DNA from: Caprella mutica
Taxonomy: Eukaryota; Arthropoda; Malacostraca; Amphipoda; Caprellidae
Length of the DNA stretch: 64,000 bases
Direction: 5' to 3'
NCBI GenBank assembly: GCA_947561585.1
Contig: CANNZV010000343.1
Coordinates: 62,001 to 126,000, forward strand
The position numbers were made by a program, and so were the translations under genes. The stretch's first letter is position 1; each line of letters starts with the position of its first letter. Under the pieces are notes generated by a model. That model was given only the letters and a program-made list of their open reading frames with translations, did not search any database and was not told the DNA's origin. Positions 34,101 through 44,371 of this stretch are shown here, in pieces.

Positions 34101-35258
34101 ACTCATGACCTTGACCTTAGGTGAGACTCATGACCTTGACCTTAGGTGAGACTCATGACCTTGACCTTAGGTGAGACTCATGACCTTGACCTTAGGTGAG
34201 ACTCATGATCTTGACCTTAGGTGAGACTCATGATCTTGACCTTAGGTGAGACTCATGATCTTGACCTTAGGTGAGACTCATGATCTTGACCTTAGGTGAG
34301 ACTCATGATCTTGACCTTAGGTGAGACTCATGATCTTGACCTTAGGTGAGACTCATGATCTTGACCTTAGGTGAGACTCATGATCTTGACCTTAAGTGAA
34401 ACTCATGATCTTGACCTTAGGTGAGACTCAGGCACAGGACCTTGACCTTATGCTCTTACTCTTTTAACCTTAATTGAGAGTCCTATAATCATATTCATTC
34501 GGCTTATTTTAATATCCTTTCACAGAGTGCCTGACATCATAGCCTCCTGGTCAGCTCACAAAGGACAGGTGTTCACAGTGAAACTATCCAACCATCAGGA
34601 TAAAATATACAGCATAGGGAGTGACAATAAGGTGAGTGCTTTCTTAAACACTTTTGTGTTTAGAGTAGCTACCTATGACTATAAAATACTGCAAAAATAA
34701 ATGGTAAATATATAGTCAATGTCTAGATAACATGTAATAAATCATTGAAATGTTTCTTGGTCAGCTCTCCTGCTGGAGTCTGACGCAAACAGGTGGGCGG
34801 CTACTAGAGCACAGTCTGCACAAACAAGCAGCAGGTCCCTTCATGGTGAACGTTGACGCTGAGAGTAGCAAGTCTGTGCTACTGAGGCCCTATGGAGCAC
34901 TCTTTGCGCTTCACGACAACGATAAGTACATCTTCACCTGCTCTGCAACAGGATCCACCATTTACGAGGTATTTTCACCTTCTATTCCCTTGAGGAATAA
35001 TTTCTACTTTCTCTTCTTCATAGTTTACTATATTTTCCTAAAGGTGTTTCACCAAAAATGTTCTTGATTTCATAGGTGGAGGCTGATCGTCTTCTCAGAG
35101 TGCAAGACTTTGGCAACCAAAGGCAGCCTGTTATAACTCTGGATTGGAACGCGACTGAGAAGAGCTCTGGAGAGGATGGTGTGTGTGTCACTTCGTCACT
35201 AGATGGCAGTGTCAGTCTCACTCATCTCACTGGCTTTAGGAAGAGTATAACCACATAA
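25118..35258 (+). CDS. WDR91: WD repeat-containing protein 91, complete, 16 exons
   Basis: Exons: 25118-25237, 25517-25640, 26024-26164, 26709-26824, 27151-27374, 29456-29564, 31758-31843, 32042-32102, 32348-32467, 32709-32833, 32983-33174, 33468-33627, 33781-33893, 34526-34631, 34765-34968, 35076-35258. They join in frame to 2184 nt, 727 residues (human protein about 747). Residues about 7-35 form the LisH-like start ([20 protein letters not shown]). Exons 2-5 give the conserved helical N-terminal part with [19 protein letters not shown] and a short coiled coil. Exons 6-9 are a Ser/Arg-rich linker of low conservation. Exons 10-16 are WD repeats ending in DGSVSLTHL. In animals WDR91 is an endosomal protein that acts with WDR81, binds RAB7 and restrains PI3P synthesis during early-to-late endosome conversion. 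The start ATG lies directly before the conserved block. The exon 6 acceptor (…TTTCGAG) is weak and is chosen because it keeps the frame. Confidence 0.94.
25709..25990. repeat. 24-bp array in WDR91 intron 2
   Basis: About 12 copies of GTTAGGAGTTACAGCTATATT plus CTA, with three GTTATGAGTAATTGC variants at the left edge. It ends about 30 bases before the acceptor of exon 3. The long frame through it is an artefact of a period divisible by 3. Confidence 0.93.
28093..28285. repeat. TAGGGTAAGTT-type MITE in WDR91 intron 5, diverged
   Basis: Begins TAGGGTAAGTTTTCGGACAAG and ends near TTGTTTCCGAAAATGTGG. It belongs to the family better preserved at 29,241-29,402, 35,263-35,413 and 51,486-51,632. Confidence 0.55.
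28340..28560. repeat. 21-bp array in WDR91 intron 5
   Basis: The unit is TTATATTTAAAATAAATCAAG, clean in the middle and degrading into AGTTCAACTTTAATTTAAA variants to the right. Confidence 0.88.
28664..29046. repeat. 20-bp array in WDR91 intron 5 (about 19 copies)
   Basis: The unit is ATAATCTTTCATTGCCCACC. A run of variants (TTCCACTG, TTCCATTG, TTCCATTG, TTTCATTG) occurs twice, at about 28,852 and 28,972, showing duplication of a 120-bp superunit. Confidence 0.93.
29241..29402. mobile_element. TA-flanked MITE, TAGGGTAAGTT family
   Basis: The left end is TAGGGTAAGTTTTTAATTAT, and the right end reads AATTAAGAACTCACCCTA. Subterminal words TTTTCGGACACG and TGTGTCCGAAAAT are inverted. TA at each edge suggests a Tc1/mariner-type target. 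Located in WDR91 intron 5. Confidence 0.75.
29586..29823. mobile_element. TTAA-flanked foldback MITE (piggyBac-like target)
   Basis: The left end is GGGCCGTACACACGTAGGG and the right end on the minus strand GGGACATACACACGTAGCG, with TTAA at 29,582-29,585 and 29,824-29,827. The arms are nearly complementary throughout (GCTAAGCTCCTCCTACTTTT and its complement), so the element folds into one long hairpin. TTAA duplication is the hallmark of piggyBac targets. It lies in WDR91 intron 6. A second foldback (about 29,830-29,980, GCATGAAAAAATGCCC words) follows immediately. Confidence 0.8.
30110..30610 (-). pseudogene. Tc1/mariner-type transposase remnant in WDR91 intron 6
   Basis: On the minus strand, near 30,265-30,350, one frame reads [19 protein letters not shown], which resembles the P-P-x-S-P-D-L-N-P-I-D-Y block around the last catalytic Asp of Tc1/mariner-type transposases. 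The Ser-Pro before Asp is lost, and an in-frame stop follows within a few residues. Other minus-strand frames upstream show [12 protein letters not shown] and KKATHG-like pieces consistent with the same protein. Plus-strand frames of 70-85 codons here are shadows. The gene is non-functional. Confidence 0.65.
31425..31690 (+). mobile_element. SINE-like copy in WDR91 intron 6
   Basis: Contains TTACCATGTTTATTATTTTT, GGAGCAGCCACTTTACTTTC, and ends GCAGACGTTAGACCCCCC. It is 5' truncated compared with the copy at 15,860. Its tail ends about 70 bases before the acceptor of exon 7. Confidence 0.7.
33899..34440 (+). repeat. 25-bp array in WDR91 intron 13 carrying splice-site-like junctions
   Basis: About 20 copies of GTGAGACTCATGACCTTGACC plus TTAG. 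The array starts within the donor region of exon 13, whose flank GTAAGACTAATGACCTTGAC resembles a unit. Every unit junction reads TTAG followed by GTGAGA, a good 5' splice-site consensus. Confidence 0.93.
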
Positions 35259-35262
35259 AATG

Positions 35263-35413
35263 AAGTAGGCTAAGTGATGAATTATTGGCACTTTCACATC
35301 TTCGGTCATATAAGAAAAACGATGTATTAATTATAATTTTACTTTATTTACCAATTAAAAAAATAATCATTTTTTTTCTTATATGAAACCAACCGATAAT
35401 TCGTAACTTACCT
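35263..35413. mobile_element. TAGGGTAAGTT-family MITE after WDR91
   Basis: Diverged copy with GATGAATTATTGGCACTTTC on the left, AACCGATAATTCGTAACTTACC on the right in part, and inverted TCATATAAGAAAAA and TTTTTCTTATATGA words. It begins within a few bases of the WDR91 stop codon and so probably forms part of the 3' UTR. A further copy is near 36,225-36,405. Confidence 0.65.
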
Positions 35414-36880
35414 CAACTACTCACTTAGCAGTAAGTGAAAAAGTTCTGCTAAACCACTGTGCCATATTCTTACACATTCCTACCTACATTCCATTAATTT
35501 AGATCAATTTAGTGTAATATATTCCTTCCTTGGTTTTTCATTTATAAACCTATTTTTCCAGTGAAAAAAAGTATAAAAAGTTATCTGTTGATTCACATTA
35601 TCTAGTTATTTATAGTAATATTATGTAGGGAGTTGTTACACTGAAGTGTTTTTATACTTATTTGTTGCCTGACTTGGTATTTTTAGACATTTATCCATTT
35701 TTATCATTTAGAATGATAGGTAATTATAATAAACATAACGTTCTGTAGTTATATTTTACAGCTATGGTAGCTACTTAATTTCTAATTATGAATTTATATT
35801 ACTTTAGGAATTTACTCACAAAATATAACTATGATTAATTGATGTTAGTTATATAAAATAACAATTATAGTACACTTCTAAACATTCAATATAGAAACGA
35901 GCATCTTTGTTTTAATTTTAAGCATTTCCCATTTTGCTCATTATTTATTTCCTATAGGAAGATCTGACGTATGTTTTGAAACCAAAGAATATTTAGAATA
36001 TTTATTTATAGCAATGATCTGTTATTAGTTTTCTCTAATGTTATTTAATTCATTTATATCTACTTAATTAGTATCTAATAACTTTATTTTGTTATACAAA
36101 TAAGTTTCCAAATAAATACTTAAAAACTCATTTAGTCTTGTTCAAATTTTCATTTGATCAGTTAAAATTAAATTAAGGAACTGTTCTAATTTGTATTATG
36201 GGAGAGGAGAGTTTATGCTAATGCATGTAGTATAAGTTACGTATTATCGGACAGTTCCACATCTTTTACCATATAGAAAAAATTATATATTATTTGACAT
36301 TTTATTTATCATAAGTACCAATTGAAATAGTGAGTTAAAATTGTTTATTTATATTTTTCATATACCTACATATGATCGAAAATTTGGTACTGTAACTTGA
36401 CGTATAGTTTTAATTTAACTGATGGATGCTGTTTTGTTTAATTCAGTAAGTCGATAATCAGTTGGATTTCATTGGTTTATTATATTTATTAAAAGAAACT
36501 GCTTCGTCGTGAGGATTCGCTATTCCGTATTTTAGTCAAAGCTGTAATTCGCGATCAGAATTATTTGGGGAACAGTTTTGTTGGGTTAAATTTAAGGTAG
36601 GTAATTCTGATTCAGTGTGAAATGTACCTAACCTGCTTTTTTCCTAACAATGTGGATGTGACTAATCAAGCAAACTGATCTGTAAGTACCAATAATTTTC
36701 CTTTTTCAACTGTTTATCTAATTTACCTTCTGTTCTCAGACTCACAGTCATTCATGATTCAGTGTCACCGAGTCACTATTTACTAAATTTGCCACAGTCT
36801 GGGGCCCGACGACGGGCTGTCTGGCACTAGTAGAAAGTTAGAAACTCTAGTCTTCTTGTTTACAGTTTAACTGTTTAATA
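35414..36880. other. Downstream of WDR91, no further gene seen
   Basis: AT-rich, probably with the WDR91 3' UTR at its start; AATAAATAC-type poly(A) candidates exist (for example near 36,110) but none can be chosen with confidence. A diverged MITE occupies about 36,225-36,405. Confidence 0.5.
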
Positions 36881-36884
36881 TGCT

Positions 36885-37130
36885 TGTTGCCAGTCTTAAA
36901 GCCAATTAATTGGCTTAGATTTCAAAAGGTCAAAACAGACTAACATTCTAAACAGATATGTCTCATAATCTCATTGGCTTATAATTTGAATTAATTCCTA
37001 GGTTTTCATGTTAATTTTGGCTTAAAATTTTCCAGCCTCTGAAACATTGGCCATTTGGTTCACAAAATTCCACTGACCTTTTGAAAAAGCTGAGAAAATC
37101 CATCATAAATTTCCAGTAATTTGGCTGATC
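36885..37130. repeat. Family D and family B repeat copies
   Basis: Positions 36,890-37,050 (AAGCCAATTAATTGGCTTAG … CCAGCCTCTGAAACATTGG) are the reverse of 49,145-49,385. Positions 37,055-37,130 match family B (AAAGCTGAGAAAATCC, CCAGTAATTTGGCTGATC). Confidence 0.65.
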
Positions 37131-37148
37131 CCAGTCTGTATTTCGGAT

Positions 37149-37906
37149 ACGTATCTAAAAGCTGAACGGCGCACACTAGTACTGCCGCGGCGCACCACTG
37201 TACATTCTAATGATTCTATTAGATAGGTAATTTGAATACAGATTAATGATAAATGGAGTGAATTTGATAGGTACCTAATTGTCATATCAAATTCATGTCT
37301 GACACCTGACGGTACCTGAATCCAATGTTTATACTGCACAGTTTAATTGTTCAATTGAGATGTTTAATTTGGAATAGAAAATAAAATTCATCATAGAAAA
37401 CTGTAATTGTAATTTTATGGGGTAACTATTGTAAACTTTCAGTCTGATGTGTAAATAAAAACTTATCAGTTAGCCGTTAGGCCAAGTAATAAAGCATGTC
37501 CAAACTCGCCATTTTAGTGGCGAGTTTGTGACAGTTATTTTGAGCCCTTCAAATGCAAATGGCGAGTTTTATCTATTTTTCTCCTATGCTACAATGTTAT
37601 TTTGGAGAGAATTTATGAAAATTTCATCATTTTGGAGAGAATTTGTTGAATTTTGGAGAGAGCTGGAGAGACAAATGGTGAGTTTGTGAGACATACTATT
37701 TTACTTGGCCGTTAGGTAGATGTATCGGGGGGCGTGCCGCCCCCTGAACCCCCCTGCCAGGTCATTAAACAATCATGAAGTGTGCAGAACAACAAACTAG
37801 CGGATACAACACACTACATGACAGTTTTTCACATTGAGGTCATTAATAGAAAGTACAGTGGTGCGCCGTAATGTGGTGCGCCGCTCAGCTTTTAGATACT
37901 GTTGGT
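37149..37906. mobile_element. GTATCTAAAAGCTGA-ended TIR element with nested hAT MITE
   Basis: The left end reads GTATCTAAAAGCTGAACGGC and the right end on the minus strand AGTATCTAAAAGCTGAGCGG. Both arms continue through GCGCACC and CACTGTAC words. The interior contains the complete hAT-type MITE at 37,482-37,708. No coding content is credible. Confidence 0.7.
37482..37708. mobile_element. hAT-type MITE, family 2, copy 1
   Basis: 227 bp from CCAAGTAATAAAGCATGTCC to ATACTATTTTACTTGG, flanked by the perfect octamer CCGTTAGG (37,474-37,481 and 37,709-37,716). It contains an internal palindrome CAAACTCGCC…GGCGAGTTTG next to the left end and repeated GGAGAGAATTT words. The second copy is at 48,667-48,894. 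Confidence 0.93.
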
Positions 37907-37921
37907 ATTTCGTGGTAAAAC

Positions 37922-38194
37922 CAGTGTTTCAAAGTGTGGCAGGAAAGTCGCCAGTTTGGTGATAGAAGGGATTAAGGTCGCCACATTTAAGATACTTTGA
38001 AGAAGAAATAGGACTTCCTAGACTCTAGTGAAGATTTTACACTTGAAAACATCCTTATGCATAATTTCTGATGCATGTGTATCACTTGAGACTATCAATG
38101 AGTGATTTACTTGTTATTTACAGGTTTCTAAACTTATTTCACATCTCAAAAGTCGCCAGTATACTGGCGACTTTGTCCATACTTTGAAACATGG
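37922..38194. mobile_element. hAT-type MITE, family 1, copy 3
   Basis: 273 bp from CAGTGTTTCAAAGTGTGG to CATACTTTGAAACATGG, flanked by the perfect octamer GGTAAAAC (37,914-37,921 and 38,195-38,202). The internal GTCGCCAGTATACTGGCGAC matches copy 1. CAGTG at the terminus agrees with hAT. Confidence 0.93.
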
Positions 38195-38202
38195 GGTAAA
38201 AC

Positions 38203-39220
38203 TTAAGAATAGCGCAGGGTGGTAGGACGGTAGGACACGGGCTCCCAGCCGGCCTAAGATACTAAAGCATGTACTTACTTGCCATTTATTCATAGGAATT
38301 AATTTAAAAAATTAAACCAATTATATAATATATGATTTATCTGAGTTTTTTTAATTTTACCATTTGAATTTTTTTGAAATATAAGCCAATTAATTGGCTT
38401 CAGCTGACATACTGTCATTATGTCATACTCTTATATTATATGACTATAACATGGATAAACATGATAGATACTTGAAATAAATAGATGTAATAAATAGAAA
38501 ATTAAATAGAAATACTTGCAAGTTGCATTGACTTATTTAATAGCATAATTTCCTTTTATTTAACATAAAATAACATGATCGTTTCTTTATATAACATGAG
38601 TATCGTATCAAACGGTACTTCATATAGGTAATATTATTCATTATTATATAATCAAACAGTGCTTCAAATGTTCTTTTTTGTTCAAATCTTCTTTATTTTG
38701 CCTGAAACCACGAGTGACAAGAGGAATATGCGATAAAACTGCTAAATAAAAACCCAGTAATAAGTAGCTAACTATGATACCTACCACATTTTCATTTAGT
38801 TTAATTGCAAATATTTAATAAAAATAACATAAAGGAAAGTATAGCTTTGACAAACTCTCTTCTAAGCTTAAGTGGACTTTAATTTTTATGTTAATTTGAC
38901 GAGAAATTAACTACTGTTCATGAGCCAATCATTTTACTTGGCTTTATCTGTGGTTGCTTGTTGGCTCTTTCCAAATAAAAATCTCAAAAAGTTAAAGACA
39001 GAGGGTTAATATTAAACTAATTGATTAATATATTGGCTGATTCTGCCATCAAATTCAAACTAGAAAATAATATATATCATCTAAAAAATTAAAAGTATGG
39101 AACTCCTCTGCTCATAAAATAATAATTCATTGGTCATTACTCCATGCTTGATAATAATTAGAAGGTTTAGGTTCCTACTTAAATACTTTTTATTCAATAT
39201 TTAAATTTTTATAGTTAGAG
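38203..39220. other. AT-rich intergenic, no gene seen
   Basis: Includes a short fragment of the common repeat core (CATAGGAATTAATTTAAA near 38,291) and an AGCCAATTAATTGGCTTC palindrome near 38,384. Nothing else is recognised. Confidence 0.5.
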
Positions 39221-39298
39221 TAAGTTTTTAATTATCGGTCAGTAATCTTCTGTCATATATGAAAAAACTATATAAGAATAATTATTATTGCACAGTGT

Positions 39299-40810
39299 TA
39301 TCTAATACTTCTGCAAACCCTGGTTTGCAGAAGTATTAGGGGAAACGTACTATTCCCTGCCTAAATTTCTTTTTAAATTTCAAACTCTGGAAGACAATTT
39401 ATTATTTAGATTTTTTAATCAGTTTTTGAAAAAAATAGTTTTGACCAATAAATCTATTGTTGTGAAATTGTAAATCAAAGTCTGCTGTCGCAACTAACCA
39501 ATTTTTTTTTTTCAATATTGTTGCATAGAAACTTGTCAATTACCACTTCTTTGAACCAAACCCGTTTAGTAACTACTCTTTTGATAATTAGTTTTTATTG
39601 GAGATTTTTAAAGAATGTACGACTTTGTATCAAAATTGTCCTCAAATCTGACTACTTGAAAAGTCTTGATTTAAGGATTTCTACACTCTAACTTATGTAT
39701 TTTCATAATAATGGTTAATCATTTGTAAGTTCTTTAATGTAAAAATATTAAATCAAAAAAATGCTTCCACAGTTTGTAGAGAATCTTGTGGAGAATCGAA
39801 TGCAAGAAACCATAATGTCATAGCTACAAAATTGTAGTATCCATTTATTAATTTACGCACTGTTCGGAATTTGTTCGAAATTCGAATAAATCGTTTTCTA
39901 TGGGTCAAATCGAAAAAATGTCAGGACACAAAAACATCTTAGAATTCATTTTATATATGTGTACAAAGTTTCACAACCGTAGCTTCAATAATAAAAAAAG
40001 TTTTCAAAATCTGGGAACGGTGCCGTTAATAAACTACAATTAAATTTATTAGTGTGGTGGAAAAGTTTATATTTCGAATGAAAAGTAGATAGATCATCAT
40101 TTGTTATGATAGCTGGCAAAGAAAATATTAAATTCGCGATATGTATAACTCTAGAGCTGGAATAAACTAAATTAATTGTAGCTTCACACGTTGGCGGTCC
40201 ACCAGCATTATGTCACTTTGCACAAATTGAACAGACGTCGTATTTTTACCAGCATAAAATGAGCCAGATGTGCCATGTTGTCCTGTTCCAATGTTATTAT
40301 GTGAGAGTTTATTGTATGTGTGTATGTTGTGCACTGCCTCAGCCCACTCAGTGAGCATTTTGTTCAGCTTTCAGTAGCAAATAAGCATATCTTCATGGAA
40401 AAACCAAAAGTACCTGTATTGAAGGTGGCATCAATTGTACAAGATGATGATGACGTCTATAGACGTCATGGAACGCCAACGTGTTCATAGACTAAACTGC
40501 GACATTTGGCAATTCCTTAGAATTGCTATAATATTTGAATTTTGTAGCATATTTTTATTATATGCAAATATACGAAGGTACAGTCTTAAAATATAAACGA
40601 CCAATATCGACACATATCGAAATCAAAGCTAAAAATAAGACTGTATTATTGTGTAAGTCTGTTAGCTAATAAAATGTCTCTTCTATTGATATATGGTTTG
40701 TTTTTATTATAATTTAATAGCCCTAAATACTATCCTTTTATTCGGTGGGGAGAAGTCCGGCAGGGAAATAGTCCTGGCGGAGGAAAAGTCCTAGTGCCAA
40801 GTATTAGATA
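39299..40810. mobile_element. 1.5-kb TIR element inserted into a MITE
   Basis: The ends TATCTAATACTT and AAGTATTAGATA are perfectly inverted for 12 bases. The flanks GCACAGTGT (39,290-39,298) and GCACTGTGT (40,811-40,819) look like a 9-bp duplication with one mismatch. Outside these flanks the two halves of a TAGGGTAAGTT-family MITE (39,222 and 40,900) are separated by this insertion. A perfect hairpin ACTTCTGCAAACC/GGTTTGCAGAAGT sits at the left end. There is no recognisable transposase; 40,167-40,358 (minus) is open but unassigned. Confidence 0.65.
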
Positions 40811-40905
40811 GCACTGTGTAATAATAATTATTTATATATTGTTTTTTTCTTATATGATTGAAGATGTAGTACTGACCGATAATTAAGAACTTCTCTAGTT
40901 ACTAT

Positions 40906-41483
40906 GTTTGATTAGAGAAAAGCCGTACATTATTTTAACGACAGGAAATGGCCTTATTCTCATTCTTAGTTAGTCCACCAAAAGGCAGGAAGTCATCTTT
41001 ATTGGCTGGTGTATTGTAAAATTAGTCCCTATATTGTAACTATTCATGATATATCATTGAACCTTTTTTAGGACTTCAGACTAATTAAGCATTACTAAAT
41101 TGAATTAACCCATTTTCTGCATATTGCAACTAAATCGTGTGCCAAACAGTGTCTTGCTCCATATTTCAGTGTGGTAGATTTATTTATTTATTCAAAAAAT
41201 AATACTTTAAATAGCACAATCATATATATTTCTATTTTGTTCTCTCAGTTAGCCTTGTTTCAAATCTCTAATTTCTATGTTGTCATGCTAATTTTTTATT
41301 TCATAATAAATACAGGACATCTTTTTTGATAAAATTCATATGGAGTGAAATTTCTAAATTTTAATTTCCTAATTAGCAATTCAAATTAATACTTTAACAT
41401 AATTTCCAGTTCTAACATAAACAATTTATTCTGTTACTTTTTCAGATGCAGACAAAGTCTTTGGGTGAATAAAAATCTTCACA
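40906..41483. other. Upstream region of B3GALT6
   Basis: No repeat or exon is certain. A splice acceptor (TTACTTTTTCAG) ends at about 41,446, 38 bases before the ATG, so a 5' UTR intron is likely and the promoter would lie further upstream. Confidence 0.5.
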
Positions 41484-42536
41484 ATGATTTTGAGATTCTT
41501 CAAAAGTGGAGCCTTCACCAAGAAGCTGCTGAGGAAGTCTGTTTACATCTGCATAGCATTTGGTTTCTTCATACTAGGTAGTTTTGTGAGCCTCAGTACT
41601 TTAGACCCAACTTCATGCAACTTGGATCTATGTACTCGGAGATTACAAAATATGGATGAGTATGATAGCAATCGGTGGCTGTCAGAATGGAATAAGAAAC
41701 CTGCTAAAGGGCAACCCAAGAAGGTCTTCCTTGTCATCGCTATTATAACTGCACCAACCAATTTTGAGTTAAGAAATGTTATCAGACAAACCTGGCTGAA
41801 TGAAGAGACTTCAGACACTTTGCACTACTTTGTCATTGGAACGGATGGTTTGAGTGAAGATGTTAACACAACTGTGGAGTCTGAACAGAAACGCTTCTCA
41901 GATTTACTCTTGTTGCCAAATGTGAAAGATTCGTATAATTCTCTCACTAAAAAACTTTTAGCCACAATGGTGTACATTAATCGCAATGTGCAATTTAGGT
42001 TTCTGCTAAAATGTGATGATGACTCCTATGTTCAACTTAACCACCTGCAGTATGAGTTGAAAGAGGTTCCCTACAAACAAAGGGTTTACTGGGGCTTCTT
42101 CAATGGTAATGCTCCTGTGTTCAGAAAAGGTCCTTGGGCTGAGGACCAGTTTCTACTCTGTGATAGGTATCTTCCATATGCAGTCGGAGGAGGCTATATA
42201 CTTTCTCATGATCTGGTTACGTTTATAGCTGCCAACAGTCACTATTTACAAGTGTATAACAATGAAGATGTTGCAGTGGGGATTTGGTTAGCTCCTCTTG
42301 AATTGCACCGAATACACGACACTAAGTTCGATACTGAGCACAAGTCTCGAGGATGTCACAACGACTATATCATCACTCACAAACAAACAACATCGAACAT
42401 GAGGGAGAAGTACAATCATATCTCTGCACATGGCGTACTTTGTCGTGATTTTATTCAACTGCGTAAGTCTTATAATTATAACTGGAATGTACCCCCCTCA
42501 AAATGCTGCATCAGAAATGATTCTTCCATTCCTTGA
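41484..42536 (+). CDS. B3GALT6: Beta-1,3-galactosyltransferase 6, complete
   Basis: A single coding exon of 350 residues (human about 329). It is a type II Golgi membrane protein: a short basic cytosolic tail, a membrane segment at about residues 19-40 (VYICIAFGFFILGSFVSLST), a stem, then a GT31 domain. Diagnostic motifs are RNVIRQTWL (97-105), the metal-binding DDD at 178-180 in LLKCDDDSY, VYWGFFNG (201-208), PYAVGGGYILS (231-241), EDVAVGIWLAP (261-271) and the C-terminal RGCHNDYIITHKQ and PPSKCC blocks, which are specific to the B3GALT6 subfamily. The enzyme adds the second galactose of the GAG-protein linker tetrasaccharide (galactosyltransferase II), needed for heparan and chondroitin sulfate. 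One N-glycosylation sequon is at N128. The ATG follows a probable 5' UTR acceptor by 38 bases and precedes the basic tail. It is convergent with the ING gene. Confidence 0.94.
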   Translation: MILRFFKSGAFTKKLLRKSVYICIAFGFFILGSFVSLSTLDPTSCNLDLCTRRLQNMDEYDSNRWLSEWNKKPAKGQPKKVFLVIAIITAPTNFELRNVIRQTWLNEETSDTLHYFVIGTDGLSEDVNTTVESEQKRFSDLLLLPNVKDSYNSLTKKLLATMVYINRNVQFRFLLKCDDDSYVQLNHLQYELKEVPYKQRVYWGFFNGNAPVFRKGPWAEDQFLLCDRYLPYAVGGGYILSHDLVTFIAANSHYLQVYNNEDVAVGIWLAPLELHRIHDTKFDTEHKSRGCHNDYIITHKQTTSNMREKYNHISAHGVLCRDFIQLRKSYNYNWNVPPSKCCIRNDSSIP

Positions 42537-44371
42537 GTCATGAATTATTATTCACTATATTAAAGATCTCTTCGTAATTTTATATTCCTCTCTTCCTAAG
42601 TAGCTTCTTGCTAGTTATACTCTAGCTATAAATATTATAACTGCAATGCAAATGATATTAGCAACTGATTACAGATGAAAGCTTTAGCTTTGGTAGTTTG
42701 ATTATAGATTTTAACATTTCTTATGCTCTTTGACCAAAGATTTATTGTGACTATTCTATAGATAGTTACTTAGTATCACTCGTAGCAAGTTTCTAATAAT
42801 ATTTAGTTAGTAGACTTCATAAATTCGATTCTTCTAAATCTTTAAATCTATTCTTAACTATTTATTCTAAAGCATGCGCTTTTCTATGCATTGAAATTCT
42901 CTCAATAGTTGATTAATAGACGAATCTGTAGTTCCCAAATATTATTCACTCAGGCTTGAATATTTAGCTATCTGGTGGCTTACTAGTTTAGAGAGTAATT
43001 ATAAGTTGAGTAGTGTTTTAAAAAGGTTCCTACTGATTGCTAATTATACTGAATAAGATTTTATCTGTTATTTATGAGAATGTTTTAAAGGGTATTCCCA
43101 TTTTAAATCACAATAATAATTTAAGTGCCATATTTGTTACGTCAGTAGAAACTTTAAAATAAGGTAATTTGAGTTGTAATGTTTGTTTAAATTGCTGATA
43201 ATTACTATTCATAGGCATTATAATTAACTATATTAGTAATGAGAGTTTATCACAATTTACAATCTGAATATTTAATTTGTAGCTAATTAGCTTAACTGTT
43301 GGGTTTTTAATTTCTCAGTTTTATTTAATAATAAACCTGTAACCCGTAGGGGCTCTATTTTGAAGCTGTCTGTAGTGAAAATGCCATTTTACCGCAAACC
43401 TTTGTACAGGCATGCCCCGCTCTTATGGCAAGTAGAATTAGTGGGCAAAATGTCTGCTAGTATTGAAATATGCACTTTAGGAATCACTGGAAATTAATTT
43501 TGTTGGTAGTTTTCAGTTAAGCTGTTATTGCCTTAACTTATGCAGGTGCGATAGATTTTAAATAATCTAATGGTAAATGATGTGTATTATTTACCATACA
43601 TTTATTTTTAATCTTTCCCACAATGATCATTCATAATATCTAGTTACTGCGAAAATAGCTTACTTGAGAAAAGCCAACAAAATAATCATAACCGTAGTTC
43701 CTAAAATATTTTCTATGTCAGTGGAAATAATTGCTGACATTTTGTGCACCAACTTACTTTCATAATTGTGAGATGTAATAATAACAGGGCATGCCTATAA
43801 TAGGATTTGATTCGTCTTTTTTTGTAATAATTTCATAACGCCATTTGCAGTTTTAGAGGATAGTGCTATTCATATGATCAACAAGAAAGATAATTATGTT
43901 TGACTTCATTTACTATCACCTCTTCATTTTCCTCTTCCATCCGTGAGTGCAAACATCATTGCTTGCATTATCAGTGGATCAATAAAATGTGATAATTTGA
44001 GCATAAAAATTAGTAATGAATTGGTATTTACATTGCATAGCTATATTGATATCTAGTTTGCATTTTTTAAGTTTCTTACAAAATGGTTTTATTATCCTTA
44101 TATTTCAAGCATATCTCAAATTTATACAACTAAATTTAAATATATTTTTATAGATTTGAACAACTTTACATTTGTACATTGGTTCCATAAATAGGGGAAA
44201 CATTACTACACCGGGACACCTACAGTACTCGAATAATGGTGCTTCGTTTTCCAAATATTGGAAGCAGCCTATCCTAAACCATTTACAGAAAGAAATATTC
44301 ACAGAGTTGAGAAATAGGTACATCATTTCCCTTTCTTGATGTAGCAAGTACATAGTTAAGAAATAGGAAGA
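42537..44371. other. Convergent 3' region between B3GALT6 and ING
   Basis: Both 3' UTRs should lie here. Positions about 43,335-43,960 hold a broken SINE-like copy (AGGGGCTCTATTTTGAAGCTG at the head, ATTTACTATCACCTCTTCAT later) split by unrelated sequence. The 82-codon minus frame at 44,105-44,353 has no homology and follows the ING stop, so it is not called. Confidence 0.55.

Noticed and set aside
41543..41818. Antisense frame in B3GALT6
   Set aside because: Shadow of the strongly supported coding exon.
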